Shown: positions 9,224 through 17,182 of the stretch, one piece after another
How the letters are laid out: the number at the start of each line of letters is the position of its first letter
Numbering within the stretch: position 1 is the stretch's first letter
Source: Prevotellaceae bacterium
GTDB lineage: Bacteria; Bacteroidota; Bacteroidia; Bacteroidales; Bacteroidaceae
Length of the DNA stretch: 64,000 bases
Direction: 5' to 3'
Assembly: GCA_019420585.1 (NCBI GenBank)
Contig: JAHZGX010000028.1
Coordinates: 62,001-126,000, forward strand
Made by a program: the position numbers and the translations under genes
Notes under the pieces: generated by a model
Told to the model about the DNA's origin: nothing
The model's input: only the letters and a program-made list of their open reading frames with translations
Databases searched by the model: none

Positions 9224-9598
9224 ATGTACACTTCTATCGTAATCCTGGTAGTGCTCGCATCTATTCTGATGTGTCTCATTGTACTCGTCCAGGAATCCAA
9301 GGGCGGCGGCTTGGCCGCCGATTATTCAAGCTTCAACCAGATGGCTGGAGCCCCTAAGACCACCAATTTCGTTGAGAAGGCAACTTGGGGTCTGGCTATT
9401 GCCATGATTGTCCTGAGTGTGTTCAGCGTGGCTTTCCTGCCTTCCGCTAATGCCAGCGACTCTGTCATCATGCAGCAGGCCACAGAGCAGAAAGCCACCA
9501 ACCCCGGCAACATCCCCGGCATGGCACAGCCTTCTGCCACCGAGCAGGCACCTGCCGAGGCTCCCGCAACTGAGGCTCCTGCTGCTCCTGCCAAGTAA
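9224..9598 (+). CDS. secG: Preprotein translocase subunit SecG
   Basis: A 124-residue inner-membrane protein with two hydrophobic helices (about 2-20 and 55-75) flanking a polar loop with VLVQESKGGGLA, the signature of SecG, which assists SecYE in protein export. The C-terminal 45 residues are a Pro/Ala/Glu-rich tail (AQPSATEQAPAEAPATEAPAAPAK), typical of Bacteroidetes SecG and probably disordered. It follows the TPR-like gene by 12 bases and is likely cotranscribed with it. Confidence 0.93.
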   Translation: MYTSIVILVVLASILMCLIVLVQESKGGGLAADYSSFNQMAGAPKTTNFVEKATWGLAIAMIVLSVFSVAFLPSANASDSVIMQQATEQKATNPGNIPGMAQPSATEQAPAEAPATEAPAAPAK

Positions 9599-9623
9599 TT
9601 AGCCAAGCAGCATTGAAGGAGCC

Positions 9624-10520
9624 ATGAGCAAGGCAGACATCACACTGGTGGCTGACAGCGGCTCCACAAAGACAGACTGGATATTTTTCGGTTGGGAAAA
9701 TGGCATCCTGGAAGTTCGTACATCGGGCATCAATCCCGTGCGTGACTCCGAGGATGCCATTTCCTGTGTCATTGCGGAGCAGTTGCTGCCACGCTTGCCG
9801 GAGGGCAGTTCCGTAAGGGATGCCCATTTTTATGGTGCAGGTTGCCTGCAACCTTATTCGCAGGTGGTGCATCGTGTGCTTGAACGCATATTCCCTTTGG
9901 CGGACGTGCAGGTGAAGAGTGACCTCTTGGGAGCGGCACGTGCCTTGTGTGGCAGGGCAGCCGGCATAGCCTGCATCTTGGGCACGGGAGCCAATAGTTG
10001 CTTGTATGACGGAGAGCATATCGTTGCCCATGTGCCGCCGTTGGGCTTCATCCTGGGAGATGAGGGCAGTGGGGCAGTGCTGGGCGGGATGCTTGTGGGC
10101 AACCTGCTGAAGGGCATCTTCCCCGAGGCCATGAAGGAGGAATTTCTCAAGGAGCATGCTCTTTCTGAGGCAGAAATCATCGACCGGGTCTACCGCCGGC
10201 CGCAGCCCAACCGTTTTCTTGCCTCGTTGGTACCCTTCATTGCGAGGAACAAGGCACACGTGCAGGTGCATGCCATGCTGTTGGATGCTTTCCGCAGTTT
10301 CCTTGCCAGGAATGTGCGTGCGTATGCACACCCCGAGATGCCGGTCAACTTTGTGGGAGGCATAGCGCATGTGTTCCGTGATGAACTGATTGAGGCCGCT
10401 GCTGCCGAAGGCATGACTATAGGTTGTATTTTGCAGAGTCCCATACAGGAAATGGCAGCCTATCATGGTTGGAGAACCGATAAAGGGTGCTGCACTGGGG
10501 AAAATACAAATATATGTTAA
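9624..10520 (+). CDS. BadF/BadG-family ATPase, N-acetylglucosamine-kinase-like
   Basis: A 298-residue cytoplasmic protein of the BadF/BadG/BcrA/BcrD ATPase family with the actin-like fold. The phosphate-1 loop is VADSGSTKTDWIFF (9-22), GTGANSCLYDG (near 120) and LGDEGSGAVLGG (near 145) are the second nucleotide-binding part, and FVGGIAHVF (near 240) the adenosine region. This set resembles N-acetylglucosamine or muramyl sugar kinases of Bacteroidetes rather than the benzoyl-CoA reductase activators, as the Cys ligands for an iron-sulfur cluster are missing. Sugar specificity cannot be read. Starts 25 bases after secG. Confidence 0.82.
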   Translation: MSKADITLVADSGSTKTDWIFFGWENGILEVRTSGINPVRDSEDAISCVIAEQLLPRLPEGSSVRDAHFYGAGCLQPYSQVVHRVLERIFPLADVQVKSDLLGAARALCGRAAGIACILGTGANSCLYDGEHIVAHVPPLGFILGDEGSGAVLGGMLVGNLLKGIFPEAMKEEFLKEHALSEAEIIDRVYRRPQPNRFLASLVPFIARNKAHVQVHAMLLDAFRSFLARNVRAYAHPEMPVNFVGGIAHVFRDELIEAAAAEGMTIGCILQSPIQEMAAYHGWRTDKGCCTGENTNIC

Positions 10521-10536
10521 ATAACATATGGTGAAT

Positions 10537-10567
10537 CCTTGCGAAACGTTAAAGGATTCTGTATCTT
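10537..10567 (+). promoter_or_regulatory. Promoter of a candidate small RNA
   Basis: TTG at 10537-10539 as -33 element, 20 bases, then TATCTTTG at 10560-10567 as -7 element. This is one of the best matches in the window to the Bacteroidetes promoter consensus. No coding sequence follows; a strong terminator comes about 60-90 bases later. Confidence 0.6.
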
Positions 10568-10571
10568 TGCC

Positions 10572-10662
10572 AAAGATATCCTGAAAACAATCTTTCGCCT
10601 TAGACAGAGGCTAGTACCTAGAGAGTGTCAGGGGAGTGCTGTGAAGCACTCCCCTGTTTGTT
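10572..10662 (+). ncRNA. Candidate small RNA gene
   Basis: A stretch of about 90 bases between a good promoter (-7 box 10560-10567) and a strong terminator (10629-10656) with no start codon leading to a plausible peptide. Foldable parts: a 6-bp hairpin AAAGAT/ATCTTT near the 5' end, a GACA...TGTC pair around CTAGTACCTAG, and the terminator stem. It lies alone after the BadF-type gene. It could belong to a Bacteroidales RNA class (for example the Bacteroidales-1 motif), but that was not checked and I do not claim it. Confidence 0.45.
10629..10656 (+). terminator. Intrinsic terminator, GUGA tetraloop
   Basis: A perfect 12-bp stem (CAGGGGAGTGCT / AGCACTCCCCTG) closed by a GTGA loop, followed by TTTGTTGATT. 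It ends the candidate small RNA and could also end read-through from secG and the BadF-type gene. Confidence 0.8.
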
Positions 10663-10692
10663 GATTATGGAAAACTGCCTCAGCAAACTTTC

Positions 10693-11114
10693 GGCTTATC
10701 GGATAAATCTAGGGGGATGCTTCTTTAATTCGCCGACGAAATTCTACTTTCCGGTTCTTGTTCTGCTTCAACTGATATTGGACCATTGTGCTTGATTGGT
10801 GTTGATGGCCATTTTCATGTCTGACCTCTCTCGTTCTCTTGGCCTCCCCGGACAGGCCGTGGCAACGACGTGTCAACGGGCTTTTTGTATGCAGTGCAAA
10901 TTTATCAAGTCATTCAAGGGTAGCAACCAAGTCATTTAAGGGTAGTAATCAAGTCATTTGCGAGCGAAAACAAGTCACTTGCGAGGGGGCAAAACCGCTT
11001 CGGAACAGGGGGGCGACTCTTTAGGGCAAGTCGAAGAGGTGGCTCTGGAAAAAAGTTCTTCCTTTTTAGAATCGCTGATTTATACGCTTACCCCCTAGAT
11101 TTATCGGGTGAGCC
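10693..11114. mobile_element. MITE-like element with 24-bp inverted ends
   Basis: A 422-bp non-coding segment bounded by inverted repeats at 10693-10716 and 11091-11114. The arms match at 21 of 24 positions, with the inner 15 bases identical. The 8-mer AAACTTTC directly flanks both ends (10685-10692 and 11115-11122) as a target-site duplication. Ends that begin GGCT and an 8-bp duplication recall ISL3-type elements, but no transposase is present, so this is a non-autonomous or gutted copy. The family assignment is inference. Confidence 0.65.
10907..10990 (+). repeat. Degenerate 22-bp tandem repeat, four units
   Basis: Four head-to-tail units starting AAGTCA at 10907, 10929, 10951 and 10972 (periods 22, 22, 21). 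The first two read AAGTCATTYAAGGGTAG and the last two AAGTCAYTTGCGAG. They lie inside the MITE-like element. No coding sense is apparent. Confidence 0.7.
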
Positions 11115-11323
11115 AAACTTTCCTTGTAAAGGCTGCGTGATGCCTCTGGATGTGCTGTGCGGTGCATGTGCCAATGAAGCGCTCTTCATCGTACAACGCA
11201 GCATTCTGCATTTTTAATATTTGTTAGATGCCGTTTGACGGTCACGGCAGAGTGCTCTCGCTTGTACGATTTATTGTGAGATGAACAAGTGTCTTTCGGG
11301 TAATGGGAAATCTGCATCTGCCG

Positions 11324-12004
11324 TCACTTTTGGGGGCATGTGGTTTCCTGGAGTTGCTCTATGACGGCTCGTAGGCTGTCAGTCTGTTGCCCCGTCCAGT
11401 ATAATTTTCCTTCTTTGTCAACGAGTACCATGTAGGGGATGCCGTGCAAGGGTACGGCATAGTCAGTGCATGCCTCGCCCCTCCAGTCGCGTCCGTCAAA
11501 GAGATGTATGCCCCCGATGTGGTTCTTCCATATGTATTGGCGTGCCTTTTCGGCTTCGTTGTCCAGTGATACGGTGAGCCATGGAAGTCCGGGATATTCT
11601 TTTTGCAAAGTCACCAGTGCAGGTGTCTCTTCACGGCAATCGTTGCACCATGAAGCCCAAAAGAGAATTATGTGGGCCGCATGGTTCACAGAGTCGAGTG
11701 CACTGGCATCGTCCTGTTGCAGAGGAAAAAGGAATGGTAGATGCACGAGCGGGGCAAAAGCGCCGGGGGAGAGTTGGCTCTGTGCCTGCTGCCACCGTTC
11801 TTGCGGAGTCATAGGGTGCTCAGACTGCGTCATGTTCTGTGGTGTGCGTTCTCCGCCTGTGCAGTAAGTCATTGTGAGCACCACGGTCACAGTCAGTGCG
11901 ATGCCCGATGTGCTGCGGCACAGGTGCCGCAAGGAGAAGCCTGAGGGAGTCAATATGTTCCGGTTTCGGTGGGTGGTCATGTTCCGTGGATAAGTGTCAG
12001 CCAC
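11324..12004 (-). CDS. TlpA/thioredoxin-like thiol-disulfide protein
   Basis: A 226-residue protein with an N-terminal hydrophobic segment (about 34-48) that should anchor or export it, followed by a thioredoxin fold with FWASWCNDCREE (active-site CNDC), the cis-Pro region HGIPYMVLVDKEGKLYWTG, and a conserved GRDWRGEACTDYAVP. Such proteins reduce or shuffle disulfides in the periplasm. The frame overlaps the TPR gene by 28 bases; an ATG at 11980 would reduce that to 4, matching the overlaps elsewhere in this operon, and is the likelier start. It is the last gene of the pgk operon. Confidence 0.8.
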   Translation of the reverse strand: MADTYPRNMTTHRNRNILTPSGFSLRHLCRSTSGIALTVTVVLTMTYCTGGERTPQNMTQSEHPMTPQERWQQAQSQLSPGAFAPLVHLPFLFPLQQDDASALDSVNHAAHIILFWASWCNDCREETPALVTLQKEYPGLPWLTVSLDNEAEKARQYIWKNHIGGIHLFDGRDWRGEACTDYAVPLHGIPYMVLVDKEGKLYWTGQQTDSLRAVIEQLQETTCPQK

Positions 12005-14040
12005 AGGGCATCGCGCATCAGGCGCATGTCTCCAGCACTGATTCCGTTGGTTGCAAGCAGGGGAGTGTCTGCCTCATAAATTTTTAGGAAGTCGCTATAG
12101 GTGTGCTGGCCGTCTCTGACGAACTGGCCGGCTGCGGCTGAATAGAAATCCTTGGCACTGGCCCAATGTCCCCGTATGAATTGGATATGTGCAGTGAGAA
12201 GGTGGGTTTCCCACATGGGGAAATCCTTGGAGGCAGCCATGTTGTCCACATGTCTCACTGCGGTATCAATGTCGGACTGATGTAATTTACAGCGTACAAT
12301 TCGCTTGGCCACTTGTGCATCCGAATAGTCATTGTAGTCCAGACGGTAGAGCACCTTCAGCGCATCGGTATAATTCCCGTCTTCCATGTGACTGTCTGCC
12401 TGCATGAGTGCTATCTTCTTGTTCTTCGGTTCTGCCTTCATCCATCTGTTCAGCCAGGCAGAAGCCTCCTTCCGCTTGCCGGCTCTTGAATAGCATTCGT
12501 GTATGTGGCTGATGAGCCACACGTCCGGCTCTTCCAGAAAGATTGCCTGAGTGTAGCAATGCAGGGCATCCTGCCAGTTCTCCTTGTGCTGGTAGCACTG
12601 TCCTCTGAGGCGTAACAGGCGTGTGCTGGTTCCGTATTGTCGTGCCATGCTATCCAGAATACATGCCGCGGGAGTATATTCTTCGGCATCGATGAGCGTG
12701 CTCACGCAGTTCAAGCATTTGTCCTCGCTGCCGGCTGGACGAAACCTCTGTTGCGCAATGAGTAGTTCAAAGGAAGCAAAAGGATTGTGCATGTCGTGTG
12801 CCATGGCCGAGTGGGTGAAGAATCGGTACAGGTTCTGTATGGCATGCCTGATGGGTTGCTTGGGCGGGTTGGTGGCTTCTTCGTTCACTCCGGCCAGTTG
12901 CAACTGTTGCGTCATGGTTCTTGCCAGTCCTTTATTGTTGTTTATCAGTTCGCACATGACGTATTTGTCTACATCGCAGTCTGTGCTCAGTTCCGTCATT
13001 CGTGCCAAGGCTTGGTTCTCCGTTCCGTCCTGTTCCACTGCTACGGATTGTGCCAGCGGATGCGTGGAATCGAAGGGAAGGAACCAATGCGCACACTTGC
13101 CCATGAACTTGCTGCTGTGCAGTAGGCTCAGCCTGCCTAGGTTGGGATCATAGCCCATAAGCAGCCTCTTCTTCACATATTTCAGTTTAATGCGGAAGGC
13201 TTGCTTTAATGCCTTGTCTATCTCTTGCTGTTGTATGACCTGCACTTCCTTCTCTTCGGCTTCTAGGTCTTTCTTTGATGCCAGGATGAGGGCAAATTCC
13301 TGTTGCACCACAAGTGCCGTCTGCAGCATCTGCTGCAGGGATGCGTAGGGGTTGTGGCCGGCGAGGACTTCCAGGTCGCGGCCATATTGCTGATATAGGA
13401 TGACGAGTCCTGTGACGGCAGTCAGGCGGGACACCTCTTGCTGTGATTCGGCCATGAGTGTCAGCAAGGTGATTTTTTCCAGATCAGGAAATTCCCATGC
13501 TGACAGGAATACGGCCCAAATGAGATGCTGCTGTACCTGTGCGTCTTGGCGCAGGATGAAGTCGTTCCACAAAGTTGTGTCACGGCTGTTCCAAAGCGGG
13601 GATGTCCATAGGAAGTCAAAGACGGTGTCCTGGAGCGCGAACCGCTCCTCGGAAGGGAGCGTATGCGACCAGCGCTGCATAAGCGTGCGTGCATCACCTC
13701 CCTCCTGTAGCAGGCTTGCATGTGTCTTGCTGTAATGGTCGTTTCCCGACAGCAGGCGTACTGCTCTCTGTGCTCTAATGAGCAGCATCCACGTTTGCCT
13801 TACCATGTCCGACTGTATGTGAACCCGGTTTTTGTCCTCGCCTCCCTGCATTAGGAAAGAGAGCATGGCTCCGTAATTGTTTCTCAGTTCCTCGAAGTCT
13901 GCTCTTATCTGGCTGTCCTGGCAATACTGTACCAACAGGCCCAGTTTGTCATGTGCCTCACTTATGTGTTGCACGTGGAGATCAGCCTGTGTGTCACTTG
14001 CCACTTGCCTCAGTGTGGAGTCGTTGATGCTGCGGTTCAT
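11977..14040 (-). CDS. Large TPR-containing hypothetical protein
   Basis: A 687-residue soluble protein without signal peptide. The C-terminal half has tetratricopeptide-type helical repeats: ALHCYTQAIFLEEPDVWLIS, HIHECYSRAGKRKEASAWLN, ADSHMEDGNYTDALKVLYRL and following. The N-terminal half is helical and of unknown family. It overlaps the substrate-binding protein gene upstream by 4 bases (ATGA), implying translational coupling. I do not recognise a specific function; TPR proteins usually serve as scaffolds. Confidence 0.75.
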   Translation of the reverse strand: MNRSINDSTLRQVASDTQADLHVQHISEAHDKLGLLVQYCQDSQIRADFEELRNNYGAMLSFLMQGGEDKNRVHIQSDMVRQTWMLLIRAQRAVRLLSGNDHYSKTHASLLQEGGDARTLMQRWSHTLPSEERFALQDTVFDFLWTSPLWNSRDTTLWNDFILRQDAQVQQHLIWAVFLSAWEFPDLEKITLLTLMAESQQEVSRLTAVTGLVILYQQYGRDLEVLAGHNPYASLQQMLQTALVVQQEFALILASKKDLEAEEKEVQVIQQQEIDKALKQAFRIKLKYVKKRLLMGYDPNLGRLSLLHSSKFMGKCAHWFLPFDSTHPLAQSVAVEQDGTENQALARMTELSTDCDVDKYVMCELINNNKGLARTMTQQLQLAGVNEEATNPPKQPIRHAIQNLYRFFTHSAMAHDMHNPFASFELLIAQQRFRPAGSEDKCLNCVSTLIDAEEYTPAACILDSMARQYGTSTRLLRLRGQCYQHKENWQDALHCYTQAIFLEEPDVWLISHIHECYSRAGKRKEASAWLNRWMKAEPKNKKIALMQADSHMEDGNYTDALKVLYRLDYNDYSDAQVAKRIVRCKLHQSDIDTAVRHVDNMAASKDFPMWETHLLTAHIQFIRGHWASAKDFYSAAAGQFVRDGQHTYSDFLKIYEADTPLLATNGISAGDMRLMRDALWLTLIHGT

Positions 14041-14999
14041 TCAGGTTGCTTTGATAGGAAATCTTGCGTGGAGTGTATTGGGGGCAGGCGGTTTTGCTGG
14101 CGCAGCCATTCGGCGGCAGTGTCCACCTCCTGTGCGGTGATTGCCCGTGGTGTGGGCAGTGGCGGGAGTTTTATGGTGTCGGCCAAAAGTGGCGGAAGCC
14201 CGTATTCTACTTTTAGTATGGCTTTTACAGTGTCTCTGTTTACATCGGAGTTCATCCGTTCGATGGCCATGCGGTACACTTTTGCAAAGAGTATAGATTT
14301 TGTTTCGTGCGTGCTCTTTTTATCCTCCCGGTGCGGCATGATCCATAGTGCATTGCATAGGCTTGGAGTCTTTGTGCGGTTTATGCGCCTGTGTCCTTCC
14401 TGTATGGCCCATGTTACATAAGGTTCCGGCAGCATGGCTGCATCAATGAGCCCGTTGCGGAGCATGTCTGCACGCAGGAAAATATCGTTGATTTGCGGGC
14501 GGAAGATGAGGCTCAGTTCTATGTCTGAGTCTGTAATCATGCGCTGGCACCAGTAGTCGGTGCATGAGAGGCGGCTTATGGCCACCATCTTTTCCTTCAT
14601 CTGCTGCATGTGCTTGACTCTCTTGCCCTTGAGTGCAATCATGGAGAGTGGTTCGTCTATGGCCAAAAGCGGTGTCACGGAAAGTGTGTCGCTCTGCAAC
14701 CTAAGGGCGCGGAAGGGATCGGACATGGCTACCTGTACGTGTCCACGCAGCACACTTGTATCCACGTCCATCTGTGCCCGGTATCTCCATAACTGCACGT
14801 TCACCCCGGCAGAGTCAAACATTCCCATGCGTTGGGCATAGTACACCGGCAGGCAACTAAGTGTTGGAAGTACGGCTACGTTCAGTGCGGTGGTATCTGT
14901 GCCGCAGGGATTACCCACATACGGCAAGGCCTCCTGTCTCTTGGTACAGGAGGCCATCGCCAGTATGAATGTCAGTAATATTGTCCCGTGGAGTCTCAT
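14037..14999 (-). CDS. NMT1/SsuA-like substrate-binding lipoprotein
   Basis: A 320-residue lipoprotein with signal peptide and lipobox AMASC near residue 18. The fold matches the NMT1/THI5-like (NitT/TauT, SsuA) class of ABC-transporter binding proteins: LNVAVLPTLSCLPVYYAQRMGMFDSAGVNVQLWRY, then LRNGLIDAAMLPEPYVTWA. No permease or ATPase gene is near, so it is an orphan binding protein here. Overlaps of 4 bases with pgk upstream and the TPR gene downstream place it firmly within the pgk operon. Ligand unknown. Confidence 0.8.
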   Translation of the reverse strand: MRLHGTILLTFILAMASCTKRQEALPYVGNPCGTDTTALNVAVLPTLSCLPVYYAQRMGMFDSAGVNVQLWRYRAQMDVDTSVLRGHVQVAMSDPFRALRLQSDTLSVTPLLAIDEPLSMIALKGKRVKHMQQMKEKMVAISRLSCTDYWCQRMITDSDIELSLIFRPQINDIFLRADMLRNGLIDAAMLPEPYVTWAIQEGHRRINRTKTPSLCNALWIMPHREDKKSTHETKSILFAKVYRMAIERMNSDVNRDTVKAILKVEYGLPPLLADTIKLPPLPTPRAITAQEVDTAAEWLRQQNRLPPIHSTQDFLSKQPE

Positions 15000-16267
15000 T
15001 CGCCCTTGATGGCAGCCACTCCGGGAAGCACCTTGCCTTCGATAGCCTCAAGCAGTGCACCACCACCGGTGGAGATGTAAGACACCTTGTCAGTCAGACC
15101 AAATTTGGTGCAGCAAGCCACGGAGTCTCCGCCGCCGATGAGTGAGAATGCTCCCTCGGCAGTTGCCTTGGCAATAGCCTCGCCGATAGCCTTGCTTCCT
15201 GCGGTGAAGTCATCGCACTCGAAGCAGCCGGCAGGACCGTTCCACAGGATGGTCTTGGCACCTTCGATGGCCTTGGCGAACTTCTCGCGGCTCAATGGGC
15301 CTGCGTCCAGGCCTTCAAATTCTGCGGGTATGGCGTTTGATGGAAACACTTCAACCTTGGCACCTTCCTTGACGCAGAAATTGCCAAAGTCATAACCGGT
15401 GCAGCATACAGAGTCAACGCCCAGCACGAGTTCCACACCGTTCTCCTTGGCGGTCTTCTCTACATCTAGGGCAACATCCAGTTTGTCCAACTCAACGATT
15501 GACTGTCCGATTTCGCCTCCATGAGCCTTCGAGAAGGTGTAAGTCATGCCGCCACAGAGGATGAGTTTGTCCACCTTGCCCAGCAGATTCTGTATGATGC
15601 CAATCTTTGACGATACCTTGGAACCGCCCATGATGGCTACGAAGGGACGCTTGATGTTGCTCAGCACATTGTCCACAGCCTTTACTTCCTTTTCCATTAG
15701 GTAACCCAGCATCTTGCTGTCGGCATCGAAGTAGTCGGCGATTACGGCTGTTGAGGCATGCTTGCGGTGTGCGGTGCCAAATGCATCCATCACGTAGCAG
15801 TCTGCATAAGAGGCAAGTTTCTTTGCGAAATCCTTCTGGCGTGTCTTCATCTCCTTTTTGGCAGCGTCGTAAGCAGGGTCTTCCTTGTCAATGCCCACGG
15901 GCTTGCCTTCCTCTTCAGGATAGAAACGCAGGTTCTCCAGCAGCAGTGCCTGTCCCATGGGAAGTGTCTTCACTGCCTCGGCAGCATCGGCGCAGTCGGG
16001 TGCGAATGCCACAGGGACACCCAGTGCCTTCTCCACAGCCTCACGTATTCTGCCCAGTGAGAGTTTGGGGTTCACCTTGCCCTTGGGCTTGCCCATGTGG
16101 CTCATGATGATGCATGCACCACCGTCTGCCAGGATCTTCTTCAGTGTGGGCAGTGCGCCACGGATGCGTGTGTCGTCTGTGATGTGACCATTCTCGTCCA
16201 AGGGCACATTGAAGTCCACGCGGACAATAGCCTTCTTGCCGGCGAAATTGTACTCGTTGATAGTCAT
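14996..16267 (-). CDS. pgk: Phosphoglycerate kinase
   Basis: A 423-residue glycolytic enzyme that transfers phosphate between 1,3-bisphosphoglycerate and ADP. Signature RVDFNVPLDENG (16-27), SHMGKPKGK, LLLENLRFYPEE, FVAIMGGSKVSSKIG and the nucleotide site near the C-terminus (LIGGGDSVACCTKFG, ISTGGGALLEAIEGK) are intact. It is the first gene of a minus-strand operon with a binding lipoprotein, TPR protein and thioredoxin-like protein. A TAACTTTG box at 16316-16323 lies about 50 bases upstream. Confidence 0.97.
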   Translation of the reverse strand: MTINEYNFAGKKAIVRVDFNVPLDENGHITDDTRIRGALPTLKKILADGGACIIMSHMGKPKGKVNPKLSLGRIREAVEKALGVPVAFAPDCADAAEAVKTLPMGQALLLENLRFYPEEEGKPVGIDKEDPAYDAAKKEMKTRQKDFAKKLASYADCYVMDAFGTAHRKHASTAVIADYFDADSKMLGYLMEKEVKAVDNVLSNIKRPFVAIMGGSKVSSKIGIIQNLLGKVDKLILCGGMTYTFSKAHGGEIGQSIVELDKLDVALDVEKTAKENGVELVLGVDSVCCTGYDFGNFCVKEGAKVEVFPSNAIPAEFEGLDAGPLSREKFAKAIEGAKTILWNGPAGCFECDDFTAGSKAIGEAIAKATAEGAFSLIGGGDSVACCTKFGLTDKVSYISTGGGALLEAIEGKVLPGVAAIKGE

Positions 16268-16315
16268 AATAGATATATGTTAATAGTTTGTGTATCTTTT
16301 CTGCTTCGCTATGTG

Positions 16316-16323
16316 CAAAGTTA
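16316..16323 (-). promoter_or_regulatory. -7 box for the pgk operon
   Basis: The minus strand reads TAACTTTG 48 bases before the pgk start codon. TTTG/TTG candidates for the -33 element occur at 16335-16338 and 16341-16343, slightly close to ideal spacing. Confidence 0.6.
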
Positions 16324-16339
16324 TGCCATTTTTCCCAAA

Positions 16340-16975
16340 TCAAGCCATTTTTCTTCTGCAAATGTCATGCAGGCCACAATGTGCGCAGTCGGGTTTCAGC
16401 GCGGTGCACACATATCGGCCGTGCAGGATGAGCCAGTGGTGGGCATCATGCAGTACCTCAGGGGAAAAATGGCGGGTAAGCATGCGCTCCACACTGAGTG
16501 GTGTGGTGCATGAGGACGGCACGAGACCAATGCGGTGACTCACCCGGAACACATGGGTGTCCACGGCCATTGCCGCTTGGTGAAAGACTACGCTAAGCAT
16601 CACGTTGGCTGTTTTGCGTCCCACTCCGGGCAGGCGCGTGAGTTCCTGCATGGTGGAGGGTACTTGGCCGCCGTAGTCGCGCTGCAGCATAGTGGCCATT
16701 CCCACCAGGTGCCGTGCCTTGTTGTTGGGGTAGGACACGCTCTTGATGTATTCGTATATCACTTCGGGTGTGGCCAGTGACATGGCTTCGGCGTTAGGAT
16801 AGTCGTGCAGGAGTGCGGGAGTGACGGTGTTGACCCTGCGGTCGGTGCACTGTGCACTCAGGATGACGGCCACCAGCAGACCGAAAGGCGAATCGTAATG
16901 CAGTTCGGTCTGTACAGACGGCATCTCCCTTTGGAAGTACTCCGTCACTTTTTGGTACAGTTCTTTCCTTGTCAT
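16340..16975 (-). CDS. nth: Endonuclease III
   Basis: A 211-residue base-excision-repair glycosylase/AP lyase for oxidised pyrimidines. The helix-hairpin-helix LPGVGRKTANV carries the catalytic Lys, VDTHVFRVSHRIG the catalytic Asp, and the C-terminus the iron-sulfur ligands in the spacing C-x6-C-x2-C-x5-C (CTALKPDCAHCGLHDIC). Length is normal. It is transcribed from its own promoter at 17083-17090 and has a roughly 100-base leader with a hairpin. Confidence 0.96.
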   Translation of the reverse strand: MTRKELYQKVTEYFQREMPSVQTELHYDSPFGLLVAVILSAQCTDRRVNTVTPALLHDYPNAEAMSLATPEVIYEYIKSVSYPNNKARHLVGMATMLQRDYGGQVPSTMQELTRLPGVGRKTANVMLSVVFHQAAMAVDTHVFRVSHRIGLVPSSCTTPLSVERMLTRHFSPEVLHDAHHWLILHGRYVCTALKPDCAHCGLHDICRRKMA

Positions 16976-17012
16976 GTTGTTGCTTATGTTTTGTATAACG
17001 GTGTATAAGAAA

Positions 17013-17037
17013 GGGGGCTGCAGAACGCAGTCCCCTC
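17013..17037 (-). terminator. Hairpin in the nth leader
   Basis: On the minus strand GGGGACTGC / GCAGCCCCC pairs over a short TTCT loop with one imperfection and is followed by CTTTCTTAT. It lies 38 bases upstream of the nth start and downstream of the nth promoter, so it may be a leader terminator, the end of a short RNA, or a terminator for the barrel-protein gene upstream. Which of these is true cannot be told from sequence. Confidence 0.45.
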
Positions 17038-17082
17038 AGTCTTTTTACCTTAGGATAAAGTGTATAATAATGAATGTATGGA

Positions 17083-17113
17083 CAAAGTTAGCCTTTTCCT
17101 ACTTGTCTGCAAA
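17083..17113 (-). promoter_or_regulatory. Promoter for nth
   Basis: The minus strand has TTTG (17110-17113), 19 bases, then TAACTTTG (17083-17090), a full match to the Bacteroidetes -33/-7 pattern. The predicted transcript starts near 17077 and has a leader of about 100 bases before nth. Confidence 0.65.
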
Positions 17114-17182
17114 GGCATTCCGCGTTTTTTTACTCTTTTTCTTGGCGGCTTCATGTTGCTGCATGGGTAGATGACGATGTGC

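Noticed and set aside
9468..10466. 332-codon frame antisense to the BadF-type kinase gene
   Set aside because: Shadow of a GC-rich gene; the plus-strand kinase has clear motifs.
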